The translations under genes and the position numbers were made by a program. From Wurfbainia villosa (taxonomy: Eukaryota > Streptophyta > Magnoliopsida > Zingiberales > Zingiberaceae): a stretch of 64,000 nucleotides of DNA. The stretch lies in the NCBI GenBank assembly GCA_025175895.1, contig CM045990.1, forward strand, positions 4,588,001 to 4,652,000. Reading direction: 5' to 3'. Of this stretch, positions 10,843 to 23,641 are shown piece after piece. The notes beneath the pieces were generated by a model that saw nothing but the letters and a program-made list of their open reading frames with translations, did not search any database and had not been told where the DNA came from. How positions within the stretch are numbered: the stretch's first letter is position 1; every line of letters starts with the position of its first letter.

Positions 10843-13800
10843 CTACTTCTAAGCCGAAAGACAAGAAGAAGAAGAAACAAGGTGTAGCGAAGGTGGTGGG
10901 AGGATCTCAAGGAGGAGTGAAGAAGCCGAAAGGCAAGTGCTTCACTTGCAAGTAGACTGGACATTGGAAAGCAGACTGTCCCAACCGCAAACAGAACAAA
11001 GGTATATCTTTTGGTCTAGTCATTGAAACATGTTTAGCGGTGTTATCTATCGACACTTGGTGTGTAGATACGGGAGCCACTGATCATGTTTGCTCTTTGC
11101 AGGGGTTCTAGGAAACCAGACGACTAGTTGAGGGAGAGATTACCGTCTACATGAGCAATGCTACGAAGGTGGTGGCTATTGCAGTGGGAGATATTTATTT
11201 ATCTTTTGATAGGAATAAAACTTTGGTTCTGAGAAATTGCCTTTATGTACCTTCATTTAGAAAGAATTTAATTTCAGTTTCTAAATTATTTTTGGATGGA
11301 TAGTCTATTTCATTTAATGACAAAGTTGTTATAAAAAGGAATAGGGAGATTATTTGTTCTGGTGCATTGGTAGGAAATTTATACACTCTTGAACCGAAAG
11401 CTCCCACGATGCAAATAGAAATAAATAACTCATCTTCTAAATCTAATAAGAGAAAGGAACCTTCAAAAATGAACCAAACATATCTTTGGCATCTAAGGTT
11501 AGGTCATATTAACCTGAGTAGAATTCAAAGGTTGATAGCTGATGGACCTTTGAGTTCATTGGTGGTGGAAGATTTCCCAACCTGCGAATCTTGCTTGGAA
11601 GGTAAAATGACTAAGAGGCCTTTTAAGGACAAGGGGTACAGAGCCAAAGATGTGTTGGAATTAGTTCATTCTGATTTATGTGGTCCTATGTCTATCTAGG
11701 CTAGAGGTGATTTTGAATATTTCATCTCTTTTATAGACGATTATTCAAGATATGGATACATTTACTTGATGCTCCGCAAGTTTGAATGCTTTGAAAGGTT
11801 CAAAGAATTCAAGGCTGATGTGGAGAAACGTCAAGGTAAAAGTATCAAGACACTACGATATGATCGTGGTGGAGAGTACCTCTTGGGAGAGTTTAGGAGT
11901 TACTTATAAGAGGTTGGGATTCAATCCCAACTATCTGCACCTAGTACACCCCAGCAGAATAGTATGGCGGAGCGAAAGAATGACTCTTATAGAGATGGTT
12001 AGATCGATGATGAGTTATTCTGAGTTACCATATTCATTCTGGGGGTATGCTCTGGATATGATAGTGTACATTCTGAACTTGGTACCATCTAAATCAGTAC
12101 CTTCAACTCCTACAGAATTGTGGACTAGGCGAAAGCCCAGTCTAAGACATATTCAGATTTGGGGGAGTCCAACACATGTGCTGAAGGGAGATGCTAGTAA
12201 GTTGGAACCTCATATAGAAGTGTGCTTGTTCGTAGGCTATGCTAGAGGAATGAAAGGTGGTTTGTTCTATAGTCCTAGAGATCAGAGGGTGATCGTTAGC
12301 ATGAATGCCCGATTTTTAGAGGAAGACTATGTGATGAACCACAAGCCCATGAGCAAGATTGTTCTTGAGGAGTTAAGAGGGGAAGTCCCTACTTCAGTAC
12401 CAACGGTACAAGAGGATATACCACAAGTGACTGCACTGCATGTCACATAGGATACACAGGTGATACATCATCGTAGTGGGAGAGTTGTTAGACAACTTGA
12501 GAGATTTATGTTCTTGAGAGAATCTTCTGATTTGGTCTTTGGCGAACATGAATATGATCCCTGGACATATGACGAGGCAATCCAAGATAAAGATGTGGTA
12601 TCTTGGCAAAGGGCGATGAATTTTGAGATAGAATCTATGGATTCAAATCATGTATGGGAGCTAGTAGAACCAACCAATGGTGTAAAAGCCATTGGATGCA
12701 AGTGGATCTACAAAAGAAAGAGAGGAACAGACGGGAAGATTGAGACCTTCAAAGCAAGGCTTGTTGCGAAAGGGTATACTCAGAAAGAGGGCATCGATTA
12801 TGAGGAGACCTTTTGTCCGGTAGCAATGCTTATGTCTATCCGGATTCTCTTATCTATTGTCTTCTCATATGATTATGAGGTTTGGTAGATGGATGTCAAG
12901 ACAGCTTTCCTTAATGGAAGTCTTGAAGAAAACATCTATATGAAGCAACCAGAGGGATTCATTGCAAAGGGCAAAGAGCATCTTGTGTGCAAGCTTAATC
13001 GGTCCATTTATGGATTGAAGCAAGATTCAAGATCTTGGAACATCAGCTTTAATGAGGTAATCCAGTCATATGGATTTATTCAAAGTCTGGATGAGTCTTG
13101 TGTATACAAGAGATGTGACGGAAATGTAGTGGTATTTCTTATACTATGCGTAGATGACATTTTGCTCATTGACAACAATGTTAATGTGTTGTCAAACGTA
13201 AGAGTATGGTTGTCCAAACAGTTTGATATGAAGAACTTGGGAGAAGTGGGACACATCCTTGGGATCAAGGTTATAAGGGATCGCAAGAAAAAAGATGTTG
13301 TGCTTATCTCAAGCTTCATACGTAGACACTATTTTGGCTCGTTTTAGCATGCAGAACTCCAAGAAAGGTTTTCTACCTTTTAGGCATGGAGTACCTTTAT
13401 CTAAAGAGATGTGTCCTAGAACATCAAAGGAGATAGAGGAGATGAAGGCGGTTCCTTATGCTTCGGCGGTAGGAAGCCTCATGTATGTTATGTTATGTAC
13501 GAGGCCAGATATCTACTTTTCTATGGGCATGGTTAGCAGATATCAGAGTAATCTAGGACAGGGACATTGGACTGTGATAAAATATATATTGAAGTACCTG
13601 AGAAGGACAAGGGATTATATGTTGGTATATCAGTTAGATCAATTACTCCCTGTGGGTTACACCGATTCTGACTTCCAATCAAATAGGGATAACAGTAAGT
13701 CTACCTCGGGTTTTGTGTTTACTTTGGGAGGTGGAGCCATTGTATGGAGGAGTGTCAAGCAGAAATGCGTGACAGACTCCGCCATGGAAGCTGAGTATGT

Positions 13801-14152
13801 GGCAACCTCTGAGGCAGCCAAAGAAGCTGTATGACTCAGGAACTTCTTGATGGACTTGGATGTGATTCCTAGTTTGCCCAGAACTATCACAATTTATTGT
13901 GATAATAGTGGTGCAGTTGCAAACTCAAAGGAACCACGAGCCCATAAGGAAAGTAAACACAAAGAGCGTAAGTACCACTTGATACGAGAGATCGTAAAGC
14001 GAGTAAAAGTTATTGTCGCTGAGATTACATCAGAGAATAACCTAGTAGATCCTTTCACTAAGGCCCTTCCAGTGAGAGCTTTTGATAGGCATGTAGAGGG
14101 AATGATAATCAGATGTATGATAGTTTGTTGGTCGCATAGTCTTTTAGTATAA
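10843..14152 (+). pseudogene. RT2 gag C-terminus and pol (protease, integrase, RT, RNase H), broken
   Basis: Continuation of RT2 after RT3. In order: zinc knuckle at 10938-10979 with a Gln-to-TAG stop inside it; protease core WCVDTGATDH at about 11060; pre-integrase and HHCC region (LWHLRLGH, CESCLEGK) at 11490-11620; integrase core with HSDLCGP, YDRGGEY and AERKN; RT from about 12600, with the active site changed from YVDD to CVDD at 13147-13158; a frameshift near 13285 at an A-run; RNase H (YTDSDFQ, MEAEY, YCDNSGA) to 14152. At least six in-frame stops are visible, for example at 11302, 11697, 11907, 12448, 12886 and 13832. The protein would copy and integrate the element; this copy cannot. 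Confidence 0.9.
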
Positions 14153-14161
14153 GTGGGAGAT
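14151..14161 (+). other. polypurine tract of RT2
   Basis: AAGTGGGAGAT directly before the LTR start TGTTGGGATG. It fixes RT2 as plus strand and the following LTR as its 3' LTR. Confidence 0.85.
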
Positions 14162-15868
14162 TGTTGGGATGTATACTGAAAGCCTAGTCTTTATATGGAC
14201 ATCTTCATTTTGAAATAAGAATCACATGATCATTGTTTGCATATTTATAGTTATGCATATTGTCTAATACTTTACATTGTAGATAACATGGTGTGTGGTG
14301 TCGCACAAAAGATCATGTTATCAGTTCCTTGTAGAGTATAAGTAGAGGCTCACAACCAAGATGATTTTGGACAAACCATTGGTATGGTTATAGTGTAATT
14401 TGGTATTGGTTTATCTTGACCATAGAATTACACTAGTACACTTGTTGTGTATTGAGCAAGACCAATTTAGAGGTGATTCAATTTATTGCTGACTACATAA
14501 TTGAATCGGACCTTGGATATTATGGTGTACATGCTCTTAATCCCGATATAATAATGGGAACATGTACTTAATATTTATTTCTTTGATTTACCAATGGGCG
14601 AGATTTATGGGTTAAATCAATAGGCCCGGTAAGTTGGGAAATGATATTATTTATATGGTGTGCCATTGATTATAGGAGGAAACCGTATCCTATGTATTAG
14701 GATGATGATGTCCCCTTGAGAAGCTCATAAGGATCATCACGTAAATTCTACAGGTGGACTTAGTCCAGCATGATGATAAGGTTGAGTGATACTACTTATG
14801 GAGTTAGATGTTAATTAATTAATTGTCAGTAAATTAATTAATTAATGGACATTCGATATCTTAAACACGGGGAGATATTTGTACAATTAATATATGGAGC
14901 CCATATTTAATTATGGGGGTTAGTGAGATAGATCAATGATAATCCTCTAGTGGAATGGATTATCATTAATGGATCAGACTTTATGTGGGCCGGATCCATT
15001 GGGTTGTCAAGATCCAACTCCACCTCATAGTCCCTATTGTAGCCTATTAAAACCCTCATGCAACCTAGATCCAATGGACACGATTAAAAGGAGGCTTGGG
15101 CGAAATCTATAAATAGATTTCAAGGCTTGGGCATGTTAGAAGAACCTAGGGTTTGAATGTTGACATGCTAGAGGCTTGGACGGCAAGCAAGGTTGGGCTA
15201 GGGTTTGTTGGTTGGCGTTGGAGGTGGCTAGGGTTTGCTTCACATCTTAGGTGACGAAAACCTAGGTTAGCCTCTCCTTTGGCCGGCGCCTCTTCCTCTC
15301 CAATTGGCTGGCGCCCTTCATCGTCTCAAAATCTCCTTCTCCCTCTCCTTTGGCTGGCGGCAACAACCAAGCAAGGAGGCTTGGTGGTCGGCAATAGATA
15401 GGATAAGAAGGGAGAATTATCTTCCCTTGTTCGGAGCGAGCAAGGAAGGGAAGATACGAGATCTAGGTGGCTTCATTTCTTGGAAGATCGTTGCCTACAC
15501 AACGTCCAAGAAGAGGATAGGTCATACAATAGAAGATCAAGAGGTAAACAAGAGGTATAATTCTTGTTTAAGTTTCTTTCTTGTTCTATGCAATTTGTTT
15601 GTAATTGTATGATCATGGACCCTGAAGATAAACACAAAAACCGACGATCCGTACATCATCTATTCCTCGGCTAATCGAGGATAAGAGTTAGGTTGCTTGA
15701 ACAACAAGTTTGTTCAAGTGACCACTCAAATCGAATAGCACGATGATGAATCGGTTGCTTGGGTAATCCATCTTCATCCGGATTATGTTTTTTTAATTTG
15801 GGGACGCGAGATAGGATTGCCATGTACAAGCAACCAAAACGAAATGAGAAGTGAAGCTTCAACCTTCA
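14162..15868 (+). mobile_element. RT2 3' LTR (family B)
   Basis: A 1707-bp LTR from TGTTGGGATG to CCTTCA. It is shorter than other family B LTRs here (1850-1926 bp), mainly because it has only one vestige of the 27-bp minisatellite near 15070. TATAAATA lies at 15108-15115. The next bases (GGAAG at 15869) should be the right target duplication, but its partner was lost with the 5' LTR. Confidence 0.9.
15108..15115 (+). promoter_or_regulatory. TATA box of the RT2 3' LTR
   Basis: TATAAATA, at the place equivalent to TATAAAAG in the LTRs at 46150 and 56762. Confidence 0.55.
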
Positions 15869-16230
15869 GGAAGTCACTGTCGAAGCTCCAAACAATGTCC
15901 AAATGACGCTCCGACAAGAAGGAAATAAGCTGTCAAAAAATTGGACAGCTTGGTGGAGGACTTGGCGCCGTCCAAAAGAAGAGGGTCGAGTGGTCCTTGG
16001 TCACCAGAGCCAAGGAGGATCGCGGGAGGATCACCAGAGGGTGGCCGGTAGCAGCTGGATGCCAACGACACAAGGTTAGACGGCGACACAAGCTTGGGCA
16101 TGGCTTCCTTGGGCGGCGGCAAGGAGAAGAGAGGGAGAGGAGAGGAAGAGAAGTTTCCAAAAATAAAACTTAGGGCTCTCCAAACCTCTAGCCGCACTTT
16201 TATAGAGCGCGTGTTTCTTAACCATCAAGA
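15869..16230 (-). mobile_element. RT1 5' LTR, fragment 1 of 4
   Basis: Family A LTR on the minus strand, matching 47-407 of the RT1 3' LTR. It contains the TATA box at 16197-16204. It is cut on the left by RT2 and on the right by RT4, and continues at 25848. About 480 bp of the LTR end is missing on the left. Confidence 0.85.
16226..16230. repeat. target-site duplication of RT4, left copy (CAAGA)
   Basis: CAAGA here versus CAGGA at 25848-25852; the intact site in the RT1 3' LTR reads CAGGA, so the left copy carries one substitution. Confidence 0.8.
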
Positions 16231-18435
16231 TGTTAGTAATATGTGAGAGATGTCCTAAGGCAATCGCCTTATGTTAGAACCATTTATATGATAAATGAAG
16301 ATTCACTATTTGAGTATACATGTTCTCATGTATTTGATTAGATCTTAAACTCATTTACTGAATGTTCACAATACGATTCACAACATGAGAGAATTTGTGA
16401 TTGGATCACAACTAGTGAGTATCTCTACATGTGTAATTGTGATGTATCAAAATTATCCCTAGTCGATGAATTGATGGATTCAGACACCATCAAATCTGTC
16501 GAGACTAGCACGAGGTATAGTCCTTGGTGTATCCAAGCAGCTGATTCTCACTGGCTGGAGACATTGTGATGTCCGGAGTTAATCATGGATGCTAGTTATG
16601 GTAAATAGTTCATTGGAGTGACCAGCCGTAAGACTTCATATGGTTCTCTTCATATATAGATATGCCAATGAAGTTCTTACTGCAGCTAAATTGTGTTCTT
16701 TTGACTTGCAGTATTCAAGTCATCTTGGTCATGAAGACTTATGCTTTGACATCTTAAGCAAGCATCTCCAAGGAAATGTGGACCCGGGATGATTGGGTAT
16801 AAGTCGAAGTGATCGAAGGTGTTTGAATAGCCTATAAAGGATTCACCACTCCTTGCGAGGAGATGTATACCCATGGCCTCTCGTCGGATTGTTACTAAAG
16901 TCTTTGGCCAAAGCATTACATGTTTAGAGTAAAGTATTCTTGGATACATGTGTAGTAACTAGAATCCGTAGGACGAGGAAATGATACTTGGGCTAGGTGT
17001 GACGTAGTCAACCTAGTGGGGACTGACATGATATACCATGTCCTAAACCAAGTGGGTATAAGATGAGTGAAGGGAATGAGGCACAATTCATTGGAGCTGC
17101 TGAAGGGTTTCAGAAATAGTTCTGGATCAACCGTTGATCTTTTCGGTTAATTGGGGATCATGATGTACTACTAGGTGCCACTCATGATCGTTCTATAATT
17201 AATGGTTAATTATAGACGGCCAACATTAATCGAGAACCTATTTGGTCACACACACAACGAGCGTAATCCAAAGGATTTAAAATGAACTTGAGAATGAGAT
17301 TCTCAGACAGAGAGAAAATAGGTTTGGTTGGACCAAACAAGGAGCGAGCATGAAATTGTTTCAGGCGCAATGGAAGCGTGGATGGGCCGTGTCTTATGAA
17401 GACATGATGGATGAACCAAATTGGTTTGGTTCTAATCCAATGGTGGAGAATAAACCAAAGGGGTTTGTTTTGTTTTAAATTAATGAACCAAAGTTGGTTC
17501 GGTTCGTTTCAACTTAAAATAGACCAAATCGGTTTGGTTTATTTTAACTTAAATTAATGAAGCGGGTTAACGGGTGTTGGTTATGAACCAATAACCATTA
17601 GGAGAATTTGTTCTCTATAAAATAGGGCTGAAGGGTTTAATGAGAGCCCTAATCCAAGTTGCCGCCCCCTCCCTCTTTTCCTCTTGTGGTCGGCGCCTAT
17701 ACCCTAGCCGCCGCCCACCCTTGTGCCTCCATCCAAGATCCTTGCCGGTGTCCAAGCTTCAGCCGGTGATCCTCCGCCGACCTTCCGGTGATCTTCCTTG
17801 TCTCTGGCAACAAGGTGAGCATCTAGCTTCCTTATTTGGCCGGCGCTAATCCTCCACCAAAGCTGTCCAGTTTTCTAGACAGCTTGTTTATTTCGTGTCG
17901 AAGCGTCATTTGGACGACGTTTGGAGCTCCAACAGTGGCAACTTTGCCGAGGATTCAATCTCCGGTAATCCTCAGAGGTGGAGGACGAAGGATTCATCAA
18001 ACGGTTGACGAATACCTCTCCGGAGAAGCGAGTTTTTGAGGACTCATTTTGAATCTGAATTTTGATTTGGATTGTGATCTTCTCTCGATCACATCGTCTT
18101 CGACACGAGGCTAGTGACTCATACGAAGACGAGGCTCGTGACTTTGTGAAGTCATCCCAAAGATACTCGGCGTGGATACAGATAGAGGCAATTCTAGCGA
18201 GGATCGCTCCGGTTGATGTCTTTCCCGCTACACGTGATACGTAAGGTATACGTAGAATAAATTTCCTTTTAGTGAAAAATTTGAAACTATGATTATGTCT
18301 ACACTTGTTGTACTATGCATGCGTGTGGTGTATGTGTTGTAATAAATTAGATTTATTATTTTTATTTCTTCCGCTGTGCACATGTTTACGAAATATGTTC
18401 GAACACACATTCGCCGCAGTGCCGGAAACCCAACA
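16231..18435 (+). mobile_element. RT4 5' LTR (family A)
   Basis: Starts TGTTAGTAATATG and ends CCCAACA, followed by the PBS. TATAAAAT lies at 17616-17623. The open frames at 17640-18040 lie in the transcribed LTR leader and have no domain. Confidence 0.92.
17616..17623 (+). promoter_or_regulatory. TATA box of the RT4 5' LTR
   Basis: TATAAAAT; the same box is found at 25029-25036 in the 3' LTR. Confidence 0.55.
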
Positions 18436-18436
18436 G

Positions 18437-18450
18437 TGGTATCATAGCCC
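18437..18450 (+). other. primer-binding site of RT4
   Basis: TGGTATCATAGCCC, one base after the 5' LTR. It resembles the complement of the plant initiator tRNA-Met 3' end (TGGTATCAGAGC) with a G-to-T change. Confidence 0.8.
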
Positions 18451-18489
18451 AGGTTGTGTTTCGACATAATCGTAAAATTGTTTTGCGAT

Positions 18490-18660
18490 AGTCATAATGG
18501 TATTTATGGAAATTTTCTACTTTTTTAAAGTTAGAAGTATTTATGGAAATTTTTAATTTTGGAAAGTCTAGAAGTATTTATGGAAATCTTCTACTTTTGG
18601 AAAGTTGGAAGTATTTATGGAAATTGATATTTTCCATAAATAAAATATTTGATTAGATTT
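18490..18660 (+). repeat. AT-rich tandem repeat in the RT4 leader
   Basis: Four units of about 36-40 bp built on GAAGTATTTATGGAAAT and a CTACTTTTGGAAAG-type spacer. Related AT-rich copies (ATTTGGAAATTTGTTTCC) continue to about 18880. Non-coding. Confidence 0.7.
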
Positions 18661-19130
18661 GGAAATTTGTTTCCTAATTTAATCATGATTTGATTTGGAA
18701 AATCAAATATTAAAAATATTTTATTTCCATAAGTAGTTTTGATGATTTAGGAAATTTGTTTCCTAAATTGACTTTCCTTAATCAACACTTTCCACAAATA
18801 AAATATGTGATTAAATTTGGAAATTTGTTTCCTAATTTAATCATGATTTTATTTGGAGAATCAAATCTCAAACATATTTTATTTTCATAAATAATTATGA
18901 CATATAAGGAAATTTTGTACATGTCATAATTGTATGCCATGTAATTGCATTAGATGCATATCATTATGCCATGTGTGTCGTGACATGTAGATGTATGTCA
19001 TGTATGCCATGCCATGTAGATAATAGTTATTTGCATGCAAAGAGGATGAGACATAAAAACCCTTACTCAATATTAAAGCCTACATCTTCCATTAATATGG
19101 TTAGAACCAGAGTTCCGTTTCTTGTTTGGG

Positions 19131-19546
19131 TTGTTGGACTCTCTCCAAGCCCGGCTCGAACCCGAACATGTTCAAACCATGGAATAGTTTAATACTAATA
19201 TGGTAAGAGTCAGAGGTCAATCGTTAGCTTTGGTTGTTAGACTCTCTCCAAGCCGAGCTAATTGGTTGAATGCGCTCTAACCATATTAAAACTATTTCTC
19301 GATTAATGGGTTGGCTTTAACCTAGAGCATCGGCTTGTTGGACTCTCTCCAAGGTCGATGTGAAGGGAGGTGAAGTTGGGTGCTATGCATATGATGCATA
19401 CTTGTTAATGAGTTAACAACCTGATGTATGTGTGAATATTCAATAAGTTGATAGCACATTGTGATAGTTGCATATGTGTGATATGCAATCGGTATATTTG
19501 ATACCTACCATCGTAGTTATGAATGACTTGTTGGACTCTCTCCAAG
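19131..19546 (+). repeat. repeated TTGTTGGACTCTCTCCAAG motif in the RT4 leader
   Basis: The motif occurs at 19131, 19234 (one mismatch), 19335 and 19528, so spacing is close to 100 bp or twice that. The flanks are only partly alike, suggesting an old ~100-bp tandem array that kept the motif. It lies between PBS and gag, where packaging or translation signals of retroelements are found; any role is inference. Confidence 0.65.
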
Positions 19547-19725
19547 GTTGTTCATATCTATGTTGGATATCATCCCATTCGGAGATGGACCTACGATCTC
19601 CCGAAGTGATTTTGGGGGTTTTGAAATTCAAAAAATGAATGGGATTTATAAATGTATGTTGATGCATTTTAAAAATAATTTTCTCATATATGCTCGTTTT
19701 GTATTTCTAGATTAATCGATTGATC

Positions 19726-20474
19726 ATGACGTCTTTGAATTTGCACACTATTTTGGATTCAAACAAATTGACTGGGCCTAACTTCCTGGACTGGCTTAGA
19801 AACATGAAAATTGTTCTCAAGGCAGAAAAGCTAGCATATGTCCTTGAAGAGCCTCTTCCCAACCGTCCTAGGGACGATGCAACTCCAGACCAATTGTTGG
19901 CCTATCAGAAACATGTGGCAGATTCTGAACTGGCGAGTTGCATCATGCTAGCTGCGATGAGCATATGGATGCTAATACCATAGTCTTTCATCTTCATGAG
20001 TTGTTTGATGAGCAAGCGATATCCGAAAGGTTCGAAGTCTCTAGGCTCCTCTTCACCTCTAAGATGCAAGAAGGTTCGTCTATAGTGCAACTTGTGCTAA
20101 AGATGAATGGGTACATCGAGCAGCTAGCCACCCTCGGGTTTGTGATGGATCATGAATTAAGTATTGACTTAATTCTGCATTGTTTGCCCAAGAGTTTCTC
20201 ACAATTTGTGATGAACTATCAGATGAACAAATTATAATCCACTATTCCTGAGCTCCTCAATATGTTGAAGACTGTGGAGCCTTCTGTAAAGCATGAGGAG
20301 AAGGTAGTTCTGTTAGTTGATTCCTCAAAGAAAGGTTTTAAGAGGAAGGCAAAGGAACAGAAGAAAGGGAAGAACAAGAAGGCTAAGAAGGCAGAAACAT
20401 CATAAAAGGGCACTTGCCATCATTGTGGCAAGGAAGGCCACTGGCGAAGAAATTGCAAGATTTATCTTGAGTCC
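19726..20474 (+). pseudogene. RT4 gag (broken)
   Basis: Copia gag starting MTSLNLHTILDSNKLTGPNF at 19726; the upstream TTG in the same frame is not the likely start. A short deletion near 19960 removes about eight codons, which RT1 keeps in altered form (SPKLRKQH), and shifts frame. Then come the central capsid helices (FHLHELFDEQ, FEVSRLLF), a stop at about 20235 (QMNKL), a basic Lys-rich stretch, a stop at about 20403 and the zinc knuckle at 20415-20456 with all four ligands (CX2CX4HX4C). It would bind RNA and form the particle; this copy is dead. Confidence 0.88.
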
Positions 20475-23400
20475 GTGAAGAAGAAGAAGGCATCTGATGC
20501 CCCATCCTCTTCATGTATCTTCGTTATTGATTCTCATTCTATTTCATTAGACACTTGGGTATTGGATACTGGGTGTGGCTCACATATATGTAATGACATA
20601 CAGGGGCTAAGGAATAGAGGAAGACTCATCAGAGGGGAGTCAAATTTGCGAGTTGGCAATGGAACAAAGGTTGCTGCGGTCGCCATCGGAACTTATTTGC
20701 TGAAGCTCCCTAGTGGACTAGTCTTAGAACTGGACAATTGCTATTGTGTTCCTTCTCTAATAAAGAATATTGTTTCTATTTCCTGCTTAAATAGAAATGG
20801 TTACCATTTGACGTTTAGTAACAATTGTTGTTATATAACTTTGAATGGAGTACTTTATGGAACTGGAACTTTGAGCAATGGTATTTATTCGTTGGACGTA
20901 TCCAGTGACATTTTCAATATCGAAGCGAGCAACAAGCGTGCATGAAAGGATAATCAATTAGACTCCTACATGTGGCATTGTCGTCTTGGCCATGCAAGCA
21001 AGAAACGCATGTCCGAATTACACCGATGTGGAATTCTGGAATCGTTTGAATTGGATTCATACGATACATGCGAATCATTCTTAAAAGGCAAGATGACTAA
21101 GTTACCTTTTACAGGAAAAGGTGAACTAGTGGGAGAGTTGCTAGGTCTAATACATATTGATGTATGTGGACCTATGTCAACTCAAGCTTTAGGAGGCTAT
21201 AGCTACTTCATTACCTTCACCGATAATCACTCATTGTTTGGGTATGTGTTCTTGATGAAATACAAGTCTGAAGCCTTTGAAAGGTTCAAAGAATTCACAA
21301 ATGAAGTAGAGAAACAACATGATAAGAGTATTAAAATACTTCGATCGGATCGAGGTGGTGAATACTTAAGTCAAGAGTTTCTAGATTATCTAAGAGACAA
21401 TGGTATATTGTCTCAATGGACTCCGCCATATACACCACAACATAATGGTGTATCTGAGAGGCGTAACTGAACCTTGTTGGACATGGTCAGGTCAATGATG
21501 AATCATGCAAATCTTCCCAAGTCCTTTTGGGGCTATGCGCTTCAGACAGCTATTTACTTGTTAAACAGAATGCCAACCAAGGCAGTCTCCACTACTCCAT
21601 ATGAGATATGAAATAGTAAGAAACCTCATGTATCTTACTTGAAGATATGGGGTTGTCCTGCTTATGTGAAGCAGACTGTATCAGACAAATTGGATGCTAA
21701 GTCAGATAAATGTCTATTTATTGGATACCCTAAGGAAACAAGGGGTTACCAATTCTATCATCCTGTGGAACAAAAGGTGTTTGTTTCAAGGCATGCTGTG
21801 TTTCTAGAGAAAGAGTTTCTCTTGCAAGAAAATAGTGGGAGTGTCGTCGAGCTTGAGGAGGCTCGAGAGACTCAAATAGACATTGATGAGATACCTGGTG
21901 AAGCACAACAGTCGATAACTCATAGTGATGAGCAATCGGCTAGACCTATTGAAACATTACATCTTCGTAGATCTGGTAGAACACGCAATATTCCTGAGAG
22001 ATATGGATTTCTCGTAAGTGAATCGAACGACGTGTTACTCATTGATGATGAGGAGCCTACCAATTATGAAGAAGTTCTGACAAGTTCAGAAAGGGATAAG
22101 TGACTTGAAGCCATGAAGTCGGAAATGGATTCCATGTATGAAAACCAAGTTTGGAACTTGGTTGACCTACCTGAAGGCATAAAGCCTATAGGGTGCAAGT
22201 GGGTTTTCAAGAAGAAAACCGACATGGATGGTAATGTGATTACCTATAAGGTTAGATTGGTGGCGAAAGGATATCGTCAAAAACAAGGTGTTGATTATGA
22301 TGAAACCTATTCGCCTGTTGCTATGCTTAAATCCATTCGGATGCTCCTGGCCATAGCGGCTCATTATGATTATGAGATATGACAGATGGATGTGAAAACA
22401 ACTTTCCTTAATGGGAACCTGCTCGAGGATGTGTATATGATACAATCTGAGGGTTTCACATCGGTTGATAAAACCAAGGTATGCAAATTGCGACGGTCCA
22501 TATATGGATTGAAGCAAGCATCCAGGAGTTGGAATATCCGTTTTGATGAGAAAATCAAAAGGTTTGATTTCTCACAAAATCCAGACGAACCTTGTGTGTA
22601 CAAGAAGGTTAGTGGGAGTATAGTCAAGTTCCTAGTATTGTATGTCGATGACATATTACTCATAGGAAATGATGTTTCAGTCTTATAGTCAGTTAAGATT
22701 TGGTTGTCCAAGAAATTCTCCATGAAATACCTGGGAGAAGCAACCTACATCCTCGGGATTAAGATCTATAGAGATAGATCGAAACGGTTGCTTGGTCTTT
22801 CGCAGTCTACATATATAGACCGAGTGCTAAAGAGGTTTAGCATATCGGAATCCAAGAAAGGTTTCCTACCCATCAGGCATGGGATACACCTTTCAAAGTC
22901 TATGTGTCCACGCACAGAAGACGAGAGGATTTGCATGAATAAGATTCCCTATGCATCCGCAATAGGATCTATCATGTATGCTATGTTATGTACGAGGCCT
23001 AATGTATCGTATGCTCTGAGTGTCACGAGTAGATACCAGTCTGATCCAGGAATGGATCATTGGGCGGCTGTTAAGACAATCCTTAAGTACTTGAGAAGAA
23101 CTAAGGATGTGTTCCTAATATATGGAGAAGGAGACATGGTGATACGCGGGTATACGGATGCCAGCTTCCAGACAGACAAGGATGATTCCAGGTCTCAGTC
23201 TGGATACATGTTCACCTTGAATGGGGGTGCAGTGAGTTGGAAAAGTTCTAAACAAGACACTGTAGCGAATTCAACCACTGAGGCAAAATACATTGCAGCT
23301 TCGGAAGCAGCAAAGGAAGCGGTTTGGATCAAGAAGTTCATTTATGAACATGGTGTGGTTCCAGCCATTGTTGAAGAAATACCGGTCTACTGCGACAACA

Positions 23401-23627
23401 ATGGAGCAATTGCACAGGCAAAAGAGTCAAGGTCTCATCAATGATCTAAACATGTGCTTCGCTGCTATCATCTGATCAGAGAGATCATTAGTAGGAAGGA
23501 AATACAAATCGAGAAAATCCCCACTGAAAGGAACTTAGCGGATCCTTTGACTAAGACATTACCTCAAAGTAAGTTTGAGGGTCATGTTAGAGCCTATGGT
23601 ATTGGATACCATAGCAATTGGCATTAG
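20475..23627 (+). pseudogene. RT4 pol: protease, integrase, RT, RNase H (broken)
   Basis: Protease with DTG at 20565-20573; a stop at 20943; pre-integrase region with WHCRLGH, where the second Cys of CESC is Phe; integrase core with HIDVCGP, RSDRGGEY and SERRN, then a stop at 21468; another stop at 21609; RT from 22113 with TGG-to-TGA at 22380-22382, an intact YVDD at 22641-22652 and a stop at 22686; RNase H with YTDASFQ, EAKY and YCDNNG, with a stop at 23442 before the usual SKH. The end is at TAG 23625-23627. The catalytic residues of integrase and RT survive despite the stops, which fits decay after insertion. Confidence 0.92.
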
Positions 23628-23629
23628 GC

Positions 23630-23641
23630 CAAGTGGAAGTT
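23630..23641 (+). other. polypurine tract of RT4
   Basis: AAGTGGAAGTT, a variant of AAGTGGGAGAT, directly before the 3' LTR at 23642. Confidence 0.75.

Noticed and set aside
15304..15612. Open frame at the end of the RT2 3' LTR
   Set aside because: It lies in LTR sequence downstream of the TATA box; relatives at 46204-46509 and 56816-57139 do not keep the same protein.
17640..18040. Arg/Leu/Pro-rich frames near the end of family A LTRs, resembling an exon of a host gene
   Set aside because: The same text occurs in both RT4 LTRs and both RT1 LTRs, so it is LTR leader.
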